Part shown: one piece after another, positions 17,020-26,502 of the stretch | Layout of the letters: each line of letters opens with the position of its first letter | Position numbering within the stretch: position 1 is the first letter of the stretch | NCBI RefSeq assembly: GCF_020805785.1 | Contig: NZ_JAJGZV010000002.1 | Coordinates: 62,001 to 126,000, forward strand | Source: Flavobacterium chungbukense | GTDB taxonomy: Bacteria > Bacteroidota > Bacteroidia > Flavobacteriales > Flavobacteriaceae | Direction of reading: 5' to 3' | DNA length: 64,000 nucleotides | The notes under the pieces: model-generated | Seen by the model: the letters and a program-made list of their open reading frames with translations, nothing else | What the model was told of the DNA's origin: nothing | Database searches by the model: none | Translations under genes and position numbers: made by a program

Positions 17020-17517
17020 TTATATATTCCTTTCTGAAACAAAAAACAGTTTTTTAACCGGATCCAGTAAGGCTTTTGTCCAGTGAAGAAAGAACACTTT
17101 TTTTAGAATCAGCACAAAACCTCCAAAAGAATTTGGTTTCTGGACATAGAGATCCGCCCCCTTATCAAAGGTATCTTCAATATCCGAAGGATGGTTCCAA
17201 GTGGAGAGCATCACGGCAGGAATGTCCTTCAACTCTTTATCGCTCTTTATTTCTTCCAAAGCCTTTCTTCCTCCCTTTACGGGCATATTGACATCGATAA
17301 AAATAATATCCGGATCGGGCTGGGTTTCATCTCTCAGAGTATCAATGAGCTCCTGCCCGTTTTCAACCGTCACTACTTCAGATGGAACATCAGCTGCCTC
17401 AAGAGCATCGATAAACAATTCCTGATCATCCTTATCATCTTCTGCCAGTATAATTTTTACGGGTTCTTTTTCATTTAAGCCCTCATTAGCCGGGCGGGCA
17501 TTCTCAGAACTTATCAT
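17020..17517 (-). CDS. Single-domain response regulator (receiver)
   Basis: A 165-residue protein with one receiver domain at about residues 20-145. The acidic pair is in ILAEDDKDD, the phospho-acceptor D75 is in IIFIDVNMPVKGG, the Thr/Ser switch is in AVMLSTWNHP, and the Lys is in YVQKPNS. A basic C-terminal tail (KKVFFLHWTKALLDPVKKLFF) extends beyond the fold. It lacks an output domain and probably acts as a phosphate shuttle or binds a kinase directly. It is alone on the minus strand. Confidence 0.88.
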   Translation of the reverse strand: MISSENARPANEGLNEKEPVKIILAEDDKDDQELFIDALEAADVPSEVVTVENGQELIDTLRDETQPDPDIIFIDVNMPVKGGRKALEEIKSDKELKDIPAVMLSTWNHPSDIEDTFDKGADLYVQKPNSFGGFVLILKKVFFLHWTKALLDPVKKLFFVSERNI

Positions 17518-17781
17518 CTTGAAGGGGTTTTACACTCTCCAAAAGTACTATATAAATAATAAAAAGATTTCGATACATCAATAAAATTAAAAATTAAAAA
17601 CAAATTCAGCTTCTAAGAATTAGCTGTAAATATGAGTTTGTTAAAGCAAATTAAAATGTTTTAAAGTGATATTTTTGATTAAGCTAGTGCTCAATACTCC
17701 ATCAAAATATTAGATTAGAATAATAAAAAATTGAAAACTTTAGTAAAAACACTTAAAACAACTGTAAATTCTATAACTAAA

Positions 17782-18165
17782 ATGAATGCAAAACTTGACA
17801 CCATCATTCTATATGTAAGAAACATCCAGCTTCTCAGAAAATTCTATGTTGAGAACTTCAATTTAAAAGTTCTTGAAGAAGATGAAATTTGGGTTTTACT
17901 CAGTGCTGGAAACGTAAATATTGGATTTCATAAAATTGGAGAGCAATACATGCAGAAAATTCAACCTAGTAACCAATCTTATAATAATGTTAAGATTGTT
18001 TTTGAGATTGACGAAAACTTGGAAATAACTAGAAAAGAGTTCATTAAAAAAAATATTCCAATGCGGGAATTAAAAACTTTTGAAAACTATAACTTTTGGC
18101 TTTGTGACGGAATTGACCCAGAGGGAAATGTATTTCAGCTTAAGAAAAGGAAAAACCAATTATGA
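17782..18165 (+). CDS. VOC (glyoxalase/bleomycin resistance) family protein
   Basis: A 127-residue protein, MNAKLDTIILYVRNIQLLRKFY onwards, with the beta-alpha-beta-beta-beta pattern of the vicinal oxygen chelate fold: first strand TIILYVRNI, helix LLRKFYVENF, and a final 'NFWLCDGIDPEGNVFQL' containing the typical DPEGN turn. Metal ligands in these proteins are usually His/Glu and are not all obvious here, so catalysis is uncertain. A TTG-initiated extension of 17 codons (from 17731) is Lys/Thr-rich and has no family match; 17782 is preferred. Confidence 0.82.
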   Translation: MNAKLDTIILYVRNIQLLRKFYVENFNLKVLEEDEIWVLLSAGNVNIGFHKIGEQYMQKIQPSNQSYNNVKIVFEIDENLEITRKEFIKKNIPMRELKTFENYNFWLCDGIDPEGNVFQLKKRKNQL

Positions 18166-18499
18166 ATAATCAAAATATAATCTTAATATAATTAAAGCAA
18201 TTATAATATGGAATCATCTTCTTTTTTTATAAAAATCAGAAAGGACAGCCTTGTAACATTACCATCTAATATTTTTAAATTTAGTAATAATATATAGCTG
18301 ACAGAATATTTCAATTTACGTAAAAAATCATATTAATTAGAATTTCAGTTGGCTAATGCTGATTTTTGATTATTCAAACAGTTCAAGCACACACTTTTAA
18401 ATTATATAAATCCAACGCAGAATTCTATAAATAATAAATTGATGATTCATGTAATTTTGAATCAGAAATAAGACCTAAATGCTACATAAGAAAATTATC
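18166..18499. other. Intergenic, no gene seen
   Basis: AT-rich DNA between the VOC gene and two small frames. No coding sequence is supported. Confidence 0.4.
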
Positions 18500-18685
18500 A
18501 TGAATTCATTCACAGCCGACTCTGCCATTTCCAACTCAGCAGAACAATATAATATCCAATCAAATTCTAATTTTAGAGATGCAGAATTTTATTCTGAAAA
18601 ATACCATTTGGCGACATTAGCCGACTTATATTCTAAACAGGAAGATGAACCCGATTTTGACTGCGAGTTTTTATATAGCTTATGA
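18500..18685 (+). CDS. Possible small acidic protein (61 residues)
   Basis: The frame reads MNSFTADSAISNSAEQYNIQ ... DEPDFDCEFLYSL. Composition is protein-like (Asn/Ser-rich, then acidic) but no family is known. Its stop overlaps the ATG of the next small frame in the ATGA arrangement, which argues that both are translated. It could also be chance open sequence, so confidence is low. Confidence 0.4.
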   Translation: MNSFTADSAISNSAEQYNIQSNSNFRDAEFYSEKYHLATLADLYSKQEDEPDFDCEFLYSL

Positions 18686-18807
18686 AGAACCTGCTAAAAA
18701 GAAAATATATACAATCGGAATCCGAGGATCATCTGGCAGACAGTTATGGAGATAAACAATGGCAAGCAGCTATTTATGTTCCATATCTTGAGTCAGCTTG
18801 TTTTTAA
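18682..18807 (+). CDS. Possible small protein (41 residues)
   Basis: The frame is MKNLLKRKYIQSESEDHLAD ... VPYLESACF. It starts inside the stop of the preceding frame (ATGA), suggesting coupling. A hairpin AAAAGCG...CGCTTTT at about 18856-18878 could end the transcript. No homologue is recognised. Confidence 0.35.
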   Translation: MKNLLKRKYIQSESEDHLADSYGDKQWQAAIYVPYLESACF

Positions 18808-18997
18808 GCATAAAAGCTATAAAATTTAAATTATAAAGTAAAAAAGGCATTTAAAAAGCGTAATAGTCCGCTTTTCTAATAATAATTATACATACTTTAT
18901 TTCAGCATGCAATACTTATATAATTTTACTATAAAATTTCTTTTAAGGAATAAATCGTGCACGGTAAGTTACCTTAGGTAATGGGACATTAAAATTG

Positions 18998-19005
18998 TAT
19001 CTTTG
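18998..19005 (+). promoter_or_regulatory. Bacteroidota -7 element (TATCTTTG)
   Basis: TATCTTTG matches TAnnTTTG and lies 28 bp upstream of the receiver gene at 19034. Likely the promoter of the receiver-kinase pair. Confidence 0.5.
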
Positions 19006-19033
19006 AGATTAGTGCAATAATTCAGAATATTCT

Positions 19034-19483
19034 ATGACACAAAAATTATTTAAACACATCTTGCTGGCAGATGACGATTTGGATGACTGTGAATTTTTTT
19101 CAGATGTTTTTAAAACAAATTTTCCGGATGTAAAACTAACTGTTTCAAATGACGGAAAAGTTTTAATGAACCTGCTTGAAGGTCCGCCTGCCGCGCAGGC
19201 AGACATGATTTTTCTAGATCTTAACATGCCGGTTTTATCAGGTCCACAATGTCTTGAAAAGATTAGAACGTCTTTGGAGCTTAACAAGCACATTGTCGTT
19301 ATTTTCAGTACCAGCAGCAGTCCCTCCGACATCCAAAAAATGTATTCGCTTGGGGCTAATTATTTTATTACAAAGCCTGCTGAATACAATGATTTGTCTA
19401 AACTGATCAACAAAGCAATGTCATTAGTATCTCAGACTGATATTAAGCAGCCTTCGTTTGAAAACTTTTATATTAAACTATAA
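19034..19483 (+). CDS. Single-domain response regulator (receiver)
   Basis: A 149-residue receiver. The acidic cluster ADDDLDDCE starts at residue 12, the phospho-acceptor D62 is in MIFLDLNMPVLSG, the switch Ser is in IFSTSSSPSD, and the Lys is in YFITKPAEYN. It lies 18 bp upstream of the PAS histidine kinase gene on the same strand, so the two are a likely cognate pair, with the receiver translated first. There is no output domain. Confidence 0.9.
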   Translation: MTQKLFKHILLADDDLDDCEFFSDVFKTNFPDVKLTVSNDGKVLMNLLEGPPAAQADMIFLDLNMPVLSGPQCLEKIRTSLELNKHIVVIFSTSSSPSDIQKMYSLGANYFITKPAEYNDLSKLINKAMSLVSQTDIKQPSFENFYIKL

Positions 19484-19501
19484 TTATTATTTTTTGCACC
19501 C

Positions 19502-20998
19502 ATGATGGAACTTCCAGACTCAGTAAGAGAAATTGTTTTACGCAATGTTATCGATACAGCGCCTTTTCCGATCGGAGTATATACGGGACATAAGATGAAA
19601 ATTGTTCTGGCCAACCAGTGCATGATTAAAACCTATGGAAAAGGACCTAATGTAATAGGAACCAACTACACAGAAATTCTTCCTGAACTTGAAAATCAGA
19701 AGATATTTGATCAGCTCCGCGAGGTGCTGCATACTGGAAAGCCTTATGAAGCAAAAAATGCAAGAGTTGATATCGTTGTGGATGGTGTGCTGAAACCCCA
19801 TTACTTCAATTACAACTTTACTCCTATCTTCGGTACGCAAGGAGAAGTATATGGCGTAATGAATACAGCTGCTGAAGTGACTGAACTTAACGTTGCCAGA
19901 CAACAGACCATAGAGATTGAAAAAAAATTAAGACTTGCTATTGAATCCTCGCAGCTCGGCACTTTCGAAATTGATATAAATAAAGGTATCATAGCAGGAT
20001 CAAAACGTTTTATAAATTTTTTTAATTTAGAAAAACGCGAGTTTACGCTCATCACTTTGGTCAATTTTATCCATGAAGATGATAGAGCGCTTTGGCTCGA
20101 TGCAATTAAGGGAGTTTCGGACTCAGGAGACTTCAATTGTGAACTTAGGATGATTATCAGTAAGAAGCTGCACTGGATGAGATTTTCCGGTACGCTCTCT
20201 GAAAGTGATAATAAAGAAAATACCCTAGTTGGAATCGCCCAAGATATTACGGAGCAGAAAAAGAACGCTGAAGAACTTATGCAGCTGGTTGAACAGCGCA
20301 CTCTTGAACTTAAACGTTCTAATGATGACCTAAAACAATTTGGACATGTTATCAGTCATGATTTAAAAGAACCTGTTCGCAAAGTTCTATTATTCTCAAA
20401 TATTTTAAAGGATGATATAGGCAATGGACCAACGCCAAAAATAAGCCAATATGCCGAGAAAATAAATAAAAGCGCTGCACGTCTGACAGAGATGATTGAT
20501 TCCATATTAAACTATTCTTCTGCCGGGAGTCCGGATTTGAATGAGGTCGTCGATCTGAATTATATTATAGAAAGCATCAGAGAGGATCTTGAAATAAAAA
20601 TTCTGGAAAAACATGCTATAATTGAGCATTCAAAATTTCCAGTGATCCGCGGGTCAAAAATTTTATTTCATCAGCTTTTTTACAACCTGATTGCAAACTC
20701 GCTGAAGTTCTCCCGTGAAAACTTCGATTCTTATATTAAAATAGACCACAGTATTGATACTGAAAGTTTAAAAATCAGAGTAGCTGACAATGGAATCGGG
20801 ATTGCTGCTGAAAATTCAGAAAAAATTTTCAATGTTTTTGAGAGACTTCATTCCAAAGATGCATATGAAGGAACAGGATTAGGACTTGCACTATGTAAAA
20901 AAATTGTAGAAAGACATGGTGGAAAAATGATAAATGTTGAATCTGAAAGTACAGGTGCTATTTTTGAAATTACCCTTCCAGCAACTATTTTAAAATAA
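19502..20998 (+). CDS. PAS-PAS sensor histidine kinase (phytochrome-like HisKA)
   Basis: A 498-residue soluble kinase. The first PAS (about residues 15-130) and second PAS (about 140-255) are followed by a short coiled coil (ELMQLVEQRTLELKRSNDDL). His286 sits in FGHVISHDLKEPVRK, the phospho-accepting box. The ATPase domain has an N box (NLIANSLKFSREN), a G1 box (VADNGIGIAAENS) and a G2 box (GTGLGLALCKKIV). No membrane span is predicted, so it senses a cytoplasmic signal. It probably phosphorylates the receiver directly upstream. The first PAS resembles the decayed gene at 37090-37465. Confidence 0.9.
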   Translation: MMELPDSVREIVLRNVIDTAPFPIGVYTGHKMKIVLANQCMIKTYGKGPNVIGTNYTEILPELENQKIFDQLREVLHTGKPYEAKNARVDIVVDGVLKPHYFNYNFTPIFGTQGEVYGVMNTAAEVTELNVARQQTIEIEKKLRLAIESSQLGTFEIDINKGIIAGSKRFINFFNLEKREFTLITLVNFIHEDDRALWLDAIKGVSDSGDFNCELRMIISKKLHWMRFSGTLSESDNKENTLVGIAQDITEQKKNAEELMQLVEQRTLELKRSNDDLKQFGHVISHDLKEPVRKVLLFSNILKDDIGNGPTPKISQYAEKINKSAARLTEMIDSILNYSSAGSPDLNEVVDLNYIIESIREDLEIKILEKHAIIEHSKFPVIRGSKILFHQLFYNLIANSLKFSRENFDSYIKIDHSIDTESLKIRVADNGIGIAAENSEKIFNVFERLHSKDAYEGTGLGLALCKKIVERHGGKMINVESESTGAIFEITLPATILK

Positions 20999-21105
20999 TG
21001 AAGTTTTAGAATTCTTATGTAAAAGAAAAGCTCAAAAAGTTGAAAATATTTTTTATTTCAGTTACAGTTAAAAGCTAAATTTTTGAAACAGAATAAGAAC
21101 CAAAA

Positions 21106-21127
21106 GCTGTTTTAAAATTAAAACAGC
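21106..21127 (-). terminator. Terminator of the bacteriophytochrome gene
   Basis: GCTGTTTT (21106-21113) pairs with AAAACAGC (21120-21127) around a 6-base loop. On the minus strand a T4 run follows. It lies 93 bp beyond the kinase stop. Confidence 0.6.
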
Positions 21128-21219
21128 ATAAGTAAGGCTCTAATTGACAATCCTACTAAAAGAGCCAAACGAAAATTACGGAGTAAAAATATAAATTGAA
21201 ATCCTGTTAAAAAGTAGAT

Positions 21220-23487
21220 TTAAATTAGTGTATCTTCTGGATCACATGGAAAATAAATAGTTATACTCGCTCCTTCCCCCACTTTTCCTTCAGCAGTAAT
21301 TGTTCCGCCTAATGTCTGCATGATTTTTTTACAAAGTGCCAGCCCAATTCCTGATCCGCTGTATTCCTGCTGTGTATGAAGCCTTGTAAAAACTTTAAAT
21401 AAAGAATCTGCATGAATTTGATCAAAACCGATTCCATTATCTGAAAATTTAACCCAGTTGCAATATACCTGAAACAGGTGCTTTAAAATTACCGGTTCCT
21501 GTGAAGCAGTTATCTTTATTACAGGCGGACGATCCGGCGAAGCATATTTTAAGGAGTTTTGAATAATATTTAAAAATAACTGCTTCATTAAAAAGCCTAT
21601 TGCCTGCACTTCCGGCAATTTCTCGCACTCAATTACCGTATCACTTTCAGAAACTGCCTCGCTGATTTCTTCTAATACTGCATCAAAAATTAGATTCAAA
21701 TCTACTTTTTCAGCTGCCTCTCTAGTATTTTTAATTCTGGTGTATTTCAAGATATCCTGCAGCAGTTCACGCATTCTTAAAGCAGATTTTGAGACACGTT
21801 GCAGAGAATCAAAATCAGGGTCTTCATAGTTATCTCCTTTTTCCGCAAGCAGTTTGGAAGTAATCATCTGAATTTTTCTAAGAGGCTCCTGCAGATCATG
21901 TGTACTGATCCAGTTTATATTTTCCAGTTCAGAATTGGTCTCCTTTAAAATTTCACTTTGAAGCCTGTATTTTTCTTCTTCCTCACTAAGGAGAATCATC
22001 ATTAAATTATTATGAAGGGAATGTGCATATTTGGCAGCTGAATTTATTTCGTATTGTCTCCAGATACTGCTTTGCCCTTTAACAACCTGTTTCCAGGTAT
22101 TAAACGAATTTCTTGGATGCAGTCCTTTTTCATCCTTAACTATGCTTTTTTCGGGATCACCTGCCCAGTTAATTTCTGAAACGGTTTCTGGACGGTACCA
22201 GATGATATGGTTTGAATTGCCAAGAGGATGATAAATTACTCCGGCAAAATTGGAACATCTTTCTAAATCAGGAAAATCATCACTTATTTTTCTGGTCGTA
22301 TAAAACTCAGCGGATCTTTTATGATCTGCCTGCTTAACAAAAGCCTTTATTTGCTCATCATCAGGAGTTAAACCGTTTTTGTAAATTTTATTTCTAAATG
22401 ATATCGAAACTCCTGCAGAATTGCACAGGGCCATTAGCTCCGGCATTTTTATAATGGTATTTAAAGAATCTTCAGCCAGCGGAAGATCATGAGCTGTCAA
22501 ATGCTCTAATGCTTCAATTGATTTCTTGGCATTGATATTTTCGTCATTTGATTCCCTGATATCAATCTGCGAGGTAATAAACTGGCCTTGAAGTTTTGCA
22601 GCGAGTCGTACTGCAGGCGATATATTCTTTTCCGAATAATGATGACAGGCAATAAGCCCCCATAAACGGTCATGATGAATAAGTGAAATGGTCAGCGTTG
22701 CGCCGACACCCATATTTTTGAGATACTGAACATGAATGGGAGAAGTGCTTCTTAAAATCGACAGGCTTAAATCAAGGTTTTTACCCTCCTTATTATCTAT
22801 TGTAAAAATGGGCACGGCCTGGTAATTAATATCAACAATTAATCTAAGCTGATTCTTTAAGTACAATTCCCTTGCCTGCACTGGAATATCGGTATGGGGA
22901 TAATGCAGTCCTAAAAATGGCTCTAGGTCATTTCTACAGCTTTCAGCATATACCTCGCCATTATACTGTTCATCGAAGCGGTAAATCATTACACGATCAT
23001 ATCCTGTTATTTCCCTTGTACCCTCTGCTACCAGCGCACAAAGATCTTTCAGGGATTTTGTATTGTTCATCTGTGTTACAAACTGAATAGTCTGTGTATA
23101 AACATCTCCCAGAATCTGTTTATCGAACTGAGGCTCAGCCTCTAGAACATAGATAGTATCACTCTGATGAATATTGACCTGAAAATTTTTTCCCAGCAGT
23201 TCTATTTCCAGCGGAAATACATCCTGCACTGTTTCTGAATTTATATAATTAAAAATTCGCTGCTGTGCCCCGCTGCCAAAAACAGTTTCAAATTTATTAC
23301 CTAATGCCTGAATATGGCTTAGATCAATAAACGACGAAATATTACTGGTGCAGTAGTCTATTACCCAATCATTTTTAAGTGCGATTAAAAAACCATGCGG
23401 CTGGATCTGTCCAGGAATATGTATGGGCTCTTGGTCACAATTGGTTAATGTAACCAGATCGCGGTTAACTATATCTTTAATATTCAT
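21220..23487 (-). CDS. Bacteriophytochrome photoreceptor histidine kinase
   Basis: A 755-residue protein with the order PAS, GAF, PHY, HisKA, ATPase. Cys17 in TNCDQEPIHIPGQIQPHG is where bacteriophytochromes attach biliverdin. The GAF domain contains HYPHTDIPVQARELYL (PASDIP region, with its Asp) and 'SPIHVQYLKNMGVGATLTISL'. The kinase part has ISTHDLQEPLRKI with His, NIIQNSLKYASPDRPP, FSDNGIGF and GSGIGLALCKKI. A red/far-red light sensor is therefore expected. The receiver at 23620-24075 lies upstream on the same strand and is a likely partner. No heme oxygenase gene lies in the window, so biliverdin would come from elsewhere. Confidence 0.93.
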   Translation of the reverse strand: MNIKDIVNRDLVTLTNCDQEPIHIPGQIQPHGFLIALKNDWVIDYCTSNISSFIDLSHIQALGNKFETVFGSGAQQRIFNYINSETVQDVFPLEIELLGKNFQVNIHQSDTIYVLEAEPQFDKQILGDVYTQTIQFVTQMNNTKSLKDLCALVAEGTREITGYDRVMIYRFDEQYNGEVYAESCRNDLEPFLGLHYPHTDIPVQARELYLKNQLRLIVDINYQAVPIFTIDNKEGKNLDLSLSILRSTSPIHVQYLKNMGVGATLTISLIHHDRLWGLIACHHYSEKNISPAVRLAAKLQGQFITSQIDIRESNDENINAKKSIEALEHLTAHDLPLAEDSLNTIIKMPELMALCNSAGVSISFRNKIYKNGLTPDDEQIKAFVKQADHKRSAEFYTTRKISDDFPDLERCSNFAGVIYHPLGNSNHIIWYRPETVSEINWAGDPEKSIVKDEKGLHPRNSFNTWKQVVKGQSSIWRQYEINSAAKYAHSLHNNLMMILLSEEEEKYRLQSEILKETNSELENINWISTHDLQEPLRKIQMITSKLLAEKGDNYEDPDFDSLQRVSKSALRMRELLQDILKYTRIKNTREAAEKVDLNLIFDAVLEEISEAVSESDTVIECEKLPEVQAIGFLMKQLFLNIIQNSLKYASPDRPPVIKITASQEPVILKHLFQVYCNWVKFSDNGIGFDQIHADSLFKVFTRLHTQQEYSGSGIGLALCKKIMQTLGGTITAEGKVGEGASITIYFPCDPEDTLI

Positions 23488-23619
23488 TAAAATAATTGAA
23501 TTTAGAAAGTATCAATGCATGTATGCCTTTTAGAGCAGAAAATTTAATCTTAATGTTAGTAGAATATTATGATATCAGCAATAATAGCAAATCAAAATAA
23601 AATCTTCCACGCCATCCCT

Positions 23620-24075
23620 CTACCCAAATGGGTAAATATTCTCTGGTAAATTGGAGTGCAAACTCTCCAGTGTGCTTTTCAAATCAGTCTGCACCCCGAT
23701 GCAGAGCTGCTTCATTATCGATTGCAATTCACTAAAATCAGAAGGCTTAACAATATAGGCAACTGCACCTAATGCATTTGCCTCATCTATACCTTTCAAA
23801 GCATTTGAAGTTGCCATCATTATAACCGGTACATTTCCAAACTTCAAATCCTGCTTAATAATCCTTAATAGTTCCCAGCCATTCATTTTCGGCATTCCCG
23901 CATCTAATAATATCAAATCAGGCAGTGAATCCAATTCTGAAAGTAAATTTAGTGCTGCATCGCCGCTGTCCACAAATTTAATTGCAAAAGCTTCTTCTGT
24001 TCCCTTCATTGCCCACTTAAAAAATTCCGCATCGTCAAAATCATCATCTACCAGTAAAATTATTTTTCTATCCAT
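23620..24075 (-). CDS. Single-domain response regulator (likely phytochrome partner)
   Basis: A 151-residue receiver: LVDDDFDDAE near residue 8, phospho-acceptor D58 in LILLDAGMPKMNG, Ala/Thr switch in VIMMATSNA, and Lys in YIVKPSDFS. It is transcribed just ahead of the bacteriophytochrome gene (132 bp gap), an arrangement that in cyanobacteria pairs Cph1 with Rcp1. No output domain is present. I infer that it takes phosphate from the phytochrome kinase. Confidence 0.9.
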   Translation of the reverse strand: MDRKIILLVDDDFDDAEFFKWAMKGTEEAFAIKFVDSGDAALNLLSELDSLPDLILLDAGMPKMNGWELLRIIKQDLKFGNVPVIMMATSNALKGIDEANALGAVAYIVKPSDFSELQSIMKQLCIGVQTDLKSTLESLHSNLPENIYPFG

Positions 24076-24388
24076 TATATAAATATAGTATCACAGCACT
24101 TTCATGAGCTGTAATGATGTAAGTAAATTTAAGCATCCGTTCTATGCAAAGCAAGAGAAAAAAGCAGTTTATTCTTAAAGCTGAAATACTGTCAAGAATA
24201 AATTTCTTTTTTTTATGGATGCTTTTTTATTTTTATTTTAATTATTAAAATCTCTAAACATCTGTTTTAATTCGATTCGGAGACCTGTTACAGATTCCCA
24301 TTCTTTCAAAAAAACAATTATACAAGAAACAACTTTCCTAATAATATTACAGAGACTAAAGATATATTATAAAAACTTTAGTTGTCTG
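24076..24388. other. Intergenic, no gene seen
   Basis: AT-rich DNA between the receiver and the SDR gene, both on the minus strand. No coding frame or clear regulatory site was recognised. Confidence 0.4.
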
Positions 24389-25807
24389 CTATTTTAAAAC
24401 TAATTCATTAATCATCCCGTTAAATATAAAACCATGAAAAGGCAAAACAGAATACCAGTAAAGTTTACCTAGAATTCCTTTAGGTTTAAAGGTTGCAGCC
24501 TGATACAATGTATTATTAAAAATTTTAAATTCCAACCATGCCTCTCCAGGAAGTTTCATCTCGGCATAGAGAATTAATTTTCCTTCTTTTTTATCAGCAT
24601 AAACTACACGCCAAAAATCGAGTACATCTCCCGCATGAATCTCATGCTTGCTCGTTCTGCCGCGTCTGGTGCCTACACCGCCAAAAATCTTATCGATAAA
24701 CCCACGCAGACTCCATAACCAGTCACCGTAATACCAACCAGTTTCTCCGCCAATTGACCAAATTTTAGCAATGGTGCGATCTCTGTTTAGAATTTCTCTT
24801 TTTCTTCTGTCAATAAAACAATCTTTTTTAGGAACCTTTAGATAATAAGCAACACTTCCTTTAAACTGTCCGCTGATCTGTGCATCTTTCCAGCTTGAAG
24901 CTACGGCATCTTCATCAATTTTTATGAGCGCTTTCTGCAATGCCTGATGGTAATTCATCGGCTTGACATTCAACAAATCATTAATTCTATTATCACTGCA
25001 GACAACCTCTACTTTCATACTGCTCACTAATGCCGAAGCGAGTTTAAAAGAGGTAGAAGTAATAAAGTACAGCCAGTAAGATGATAACTTTGGTGTCATT
25101 ACCGGAAGCGTGTAAATATATCTTTTGAGTTTTTTAGTTTCAGCAAATTTTAACAGCATTTCCTTATAGGTAAGAATATCAGGACCACCTATATCAAAAC
25201 TTTCGTTATAAGTTTTAGGATTTAAAAGTGCTTTCATTAAAAACGCTAAAACATCAGCAATAGCAATAGGCTGGCATCTGGTATTAAGCCATTTTGGAGT
25301 AATCATTACAGGAAGTTTATGAACGAGATCCCGAATAATTTCAAAAGAAGCACTTCCAGATCCTACAATAATTCCTGCTCTGAGCGTGGTAGCTGGCGTT
25401 TTTCCTGTTTTTAGAATTTCCTCTACTGCTTTTCTAGAAGATAAATGTTTGGATAACGCGCTATCATTTACAATTCCGCTTAAGTAAATAATCTGTCTGG
25501 CGTTTGTTTTGTTTATTTTTTCTTTAAAATTATTAGCCGAAATACTTTCGAGTTCATCATAATTAATAGCTCCTGACATAGAATGAATTAAGTAATAAGC
25601 AGCATCAATATCATCAGGAATATTTTCCAGACTTTTTGATTCTAAAAAGTCAACTTCCGCAAGCTGAATATTTTCGGAAGCTTTTTCAGGATAATGAAAT
25701 CGGTTCTTATCCCGAACACAGCAGACTACTTCATGTCCCTTATCCAGCAATAAAGGCAGCAGCCTTCTTCCTATATACCCCGTTGCGCCTGTGAGTAGAA
25801 TTTTCAT
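24389..25807 (-). CDS. SDR-type oxidoreductase with C-terminal DUF2867-like domain
   Basis: A 472-residue protein. The N-terminal half is an atypical SDR (NmrA-like) with the nucleotide motif TGATGYIGRRLLPLL at residues 7-21 and 'YYLIHSMSG' in place of the classical catalytic Tyr region. The C-terminal half (from about residue 320), ending 'LGKLYWYSVLPFHGFIFNGMI', matches DUF2867. This fusion is common in Flavobacterium, often near photolyase or pigment genes. The catalytic substrate is unknown. It lies 11 bp downstream of the SDR gene at 25819 and is probably co-transcribed with it. Confidence 0.85.
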   Translation of the reverse strand: MKILLTGATGYIGRRLLPLLLDKGHEVVCCVRDKNRFHYPEKASENIQLAEVDFLESKSLENIPDDIDAAYYLIHSMSGAINYDELESISANNFKEKINKTNARQIIYLSGIVNDSALSKHLSSRKAVEEILKTGKTPATTLRAGIIVGSGSASFEIIRDLVHKLPVMITPKWLNTRCQPIAIADVLAFLMKALLNPKTYNESFDIGGPDILTYKEMLLKFAETKKLKRYIYTLPVMTPKLSSYWLYFITSTSFKLASALVSSMKVEVVCSDNRINDLLNVKPMNYHQALQKALIKIDEDAVASSWKDAQISGQFKGSVAYYLKVPKKDCFIDRRKREILNRDRTIAKIWSIGGETGWYYGDWLWSLRGFIDKIFGGVGTRRGRTSKHEIHAGDVLDFWRVVYADKKEGKLILYAEMKLPGEAWLEFKIFNNTLYQAATFKPKGILGKLYWYSVLPFHGFIFNGMINELVLK

Positions 25808-25818
25808 GTTTCTGTCGT

Positions 25819-26502
25819 TTATATTTTAAAACTAACCAAACCATAATCCATTTGAAAAATCTGGCCGGAGATTGATCCTGCCGCTTTAGATATCAGATAA
25901 TCTGCCATTTGTGCCACTTCGCTAGGTTTTAAATAATTTTTTAGCGGATGACGTTCGATCATATTTTCTTTCATACGATCATTTCGCAATATCGAAGCTG
26001 ATAATGCGGTTTCCGTAATTGTCGGCGCAATTGCATTAATACGAATTGCGGGAGCCAGCTCAGCACCTAATGATTTTACAAGGCCTTCTACTCCGCCTTT
26101 TGCAGCAGCAATACTGGCGTGATAAGGCATTCCCAGTTTTACGGCAACGGTGCTAAAAAGAACTATCGACGGATTTGTACCTTTTTTTAAAGCTGGCAGA
26201 TAATGCTGTATCGCTTTTACCGCCCCGATAACATTGATTTCAAAATCATTTCTAAAATCATCGGCACTTAAACTCAAAATAGGTTTCAGATTTATAGATC
26301 CTGGACAATAAATTAGAGAGTCTATACTTTCAATTTCAGGAAGCGTATCAAGTAAAACATCAGCTGAATAATGAATTAAATTAGAGTGCGAAATTTCAGG
26401 AGCATTTCTGCTGATGTTATAAACCTGCTTATTTTTTAATTGCTGCTGTACTATTGCACTGCCAATTCCTTTACTGCCTCCAATAACTACAATCTTTTCC
26501 AT
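25819..26502 (-). CDS. Short-chain dehydrogenase/reductase (classical SDR)
   Basis: A 227-residue protein with the cofactor motif GGSKGIGSAI (residues 8-17), an 'LFSTVAVKLGMPYHASIAAAKGG' segment in which the usual YxxxK is replaced by HxxxxxxK-like spacing (Tyr-His-Ala-Ser-Ile-Ala-Ala-Ala-Lys), and a 'SISGQIFQMDYG' C-terminus. Substrate unknown. The Tyr/Lys spacing is longer than YxxxK, which is worth checking. It is the first gene of a probable two-gene operon with the SDR-DUF2867 gene. Confidence 0.85.
   Translation of the reverse strand: MEKIVVIGGSKGIGSAIVQQQLKNKQVYNISRNAPEISHSNLIHYSADVLLDTLPEIESIDSLIYCPGSINLKPILSLSADDFRNDFEINVIGAVKAIQHYLPALKKGTNPSIVLFSTVAVKLGMPYHASIAAAKGGVEGLVKSLGAELAPAIRINAIAPTITETALSASILRNDRMKENMIERHPLKNYLKPSEVAQMADYLISKAAGSISGQIFQMDYGLVSFKI

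Noticed and set aside
19810..20301. Open minus-strand frame of 163 codons opposite the PAS kinase.
   Set aside because: Antisense shadow of the kinase gene, with Ser/Leu-rich low-quality composition and no family match.
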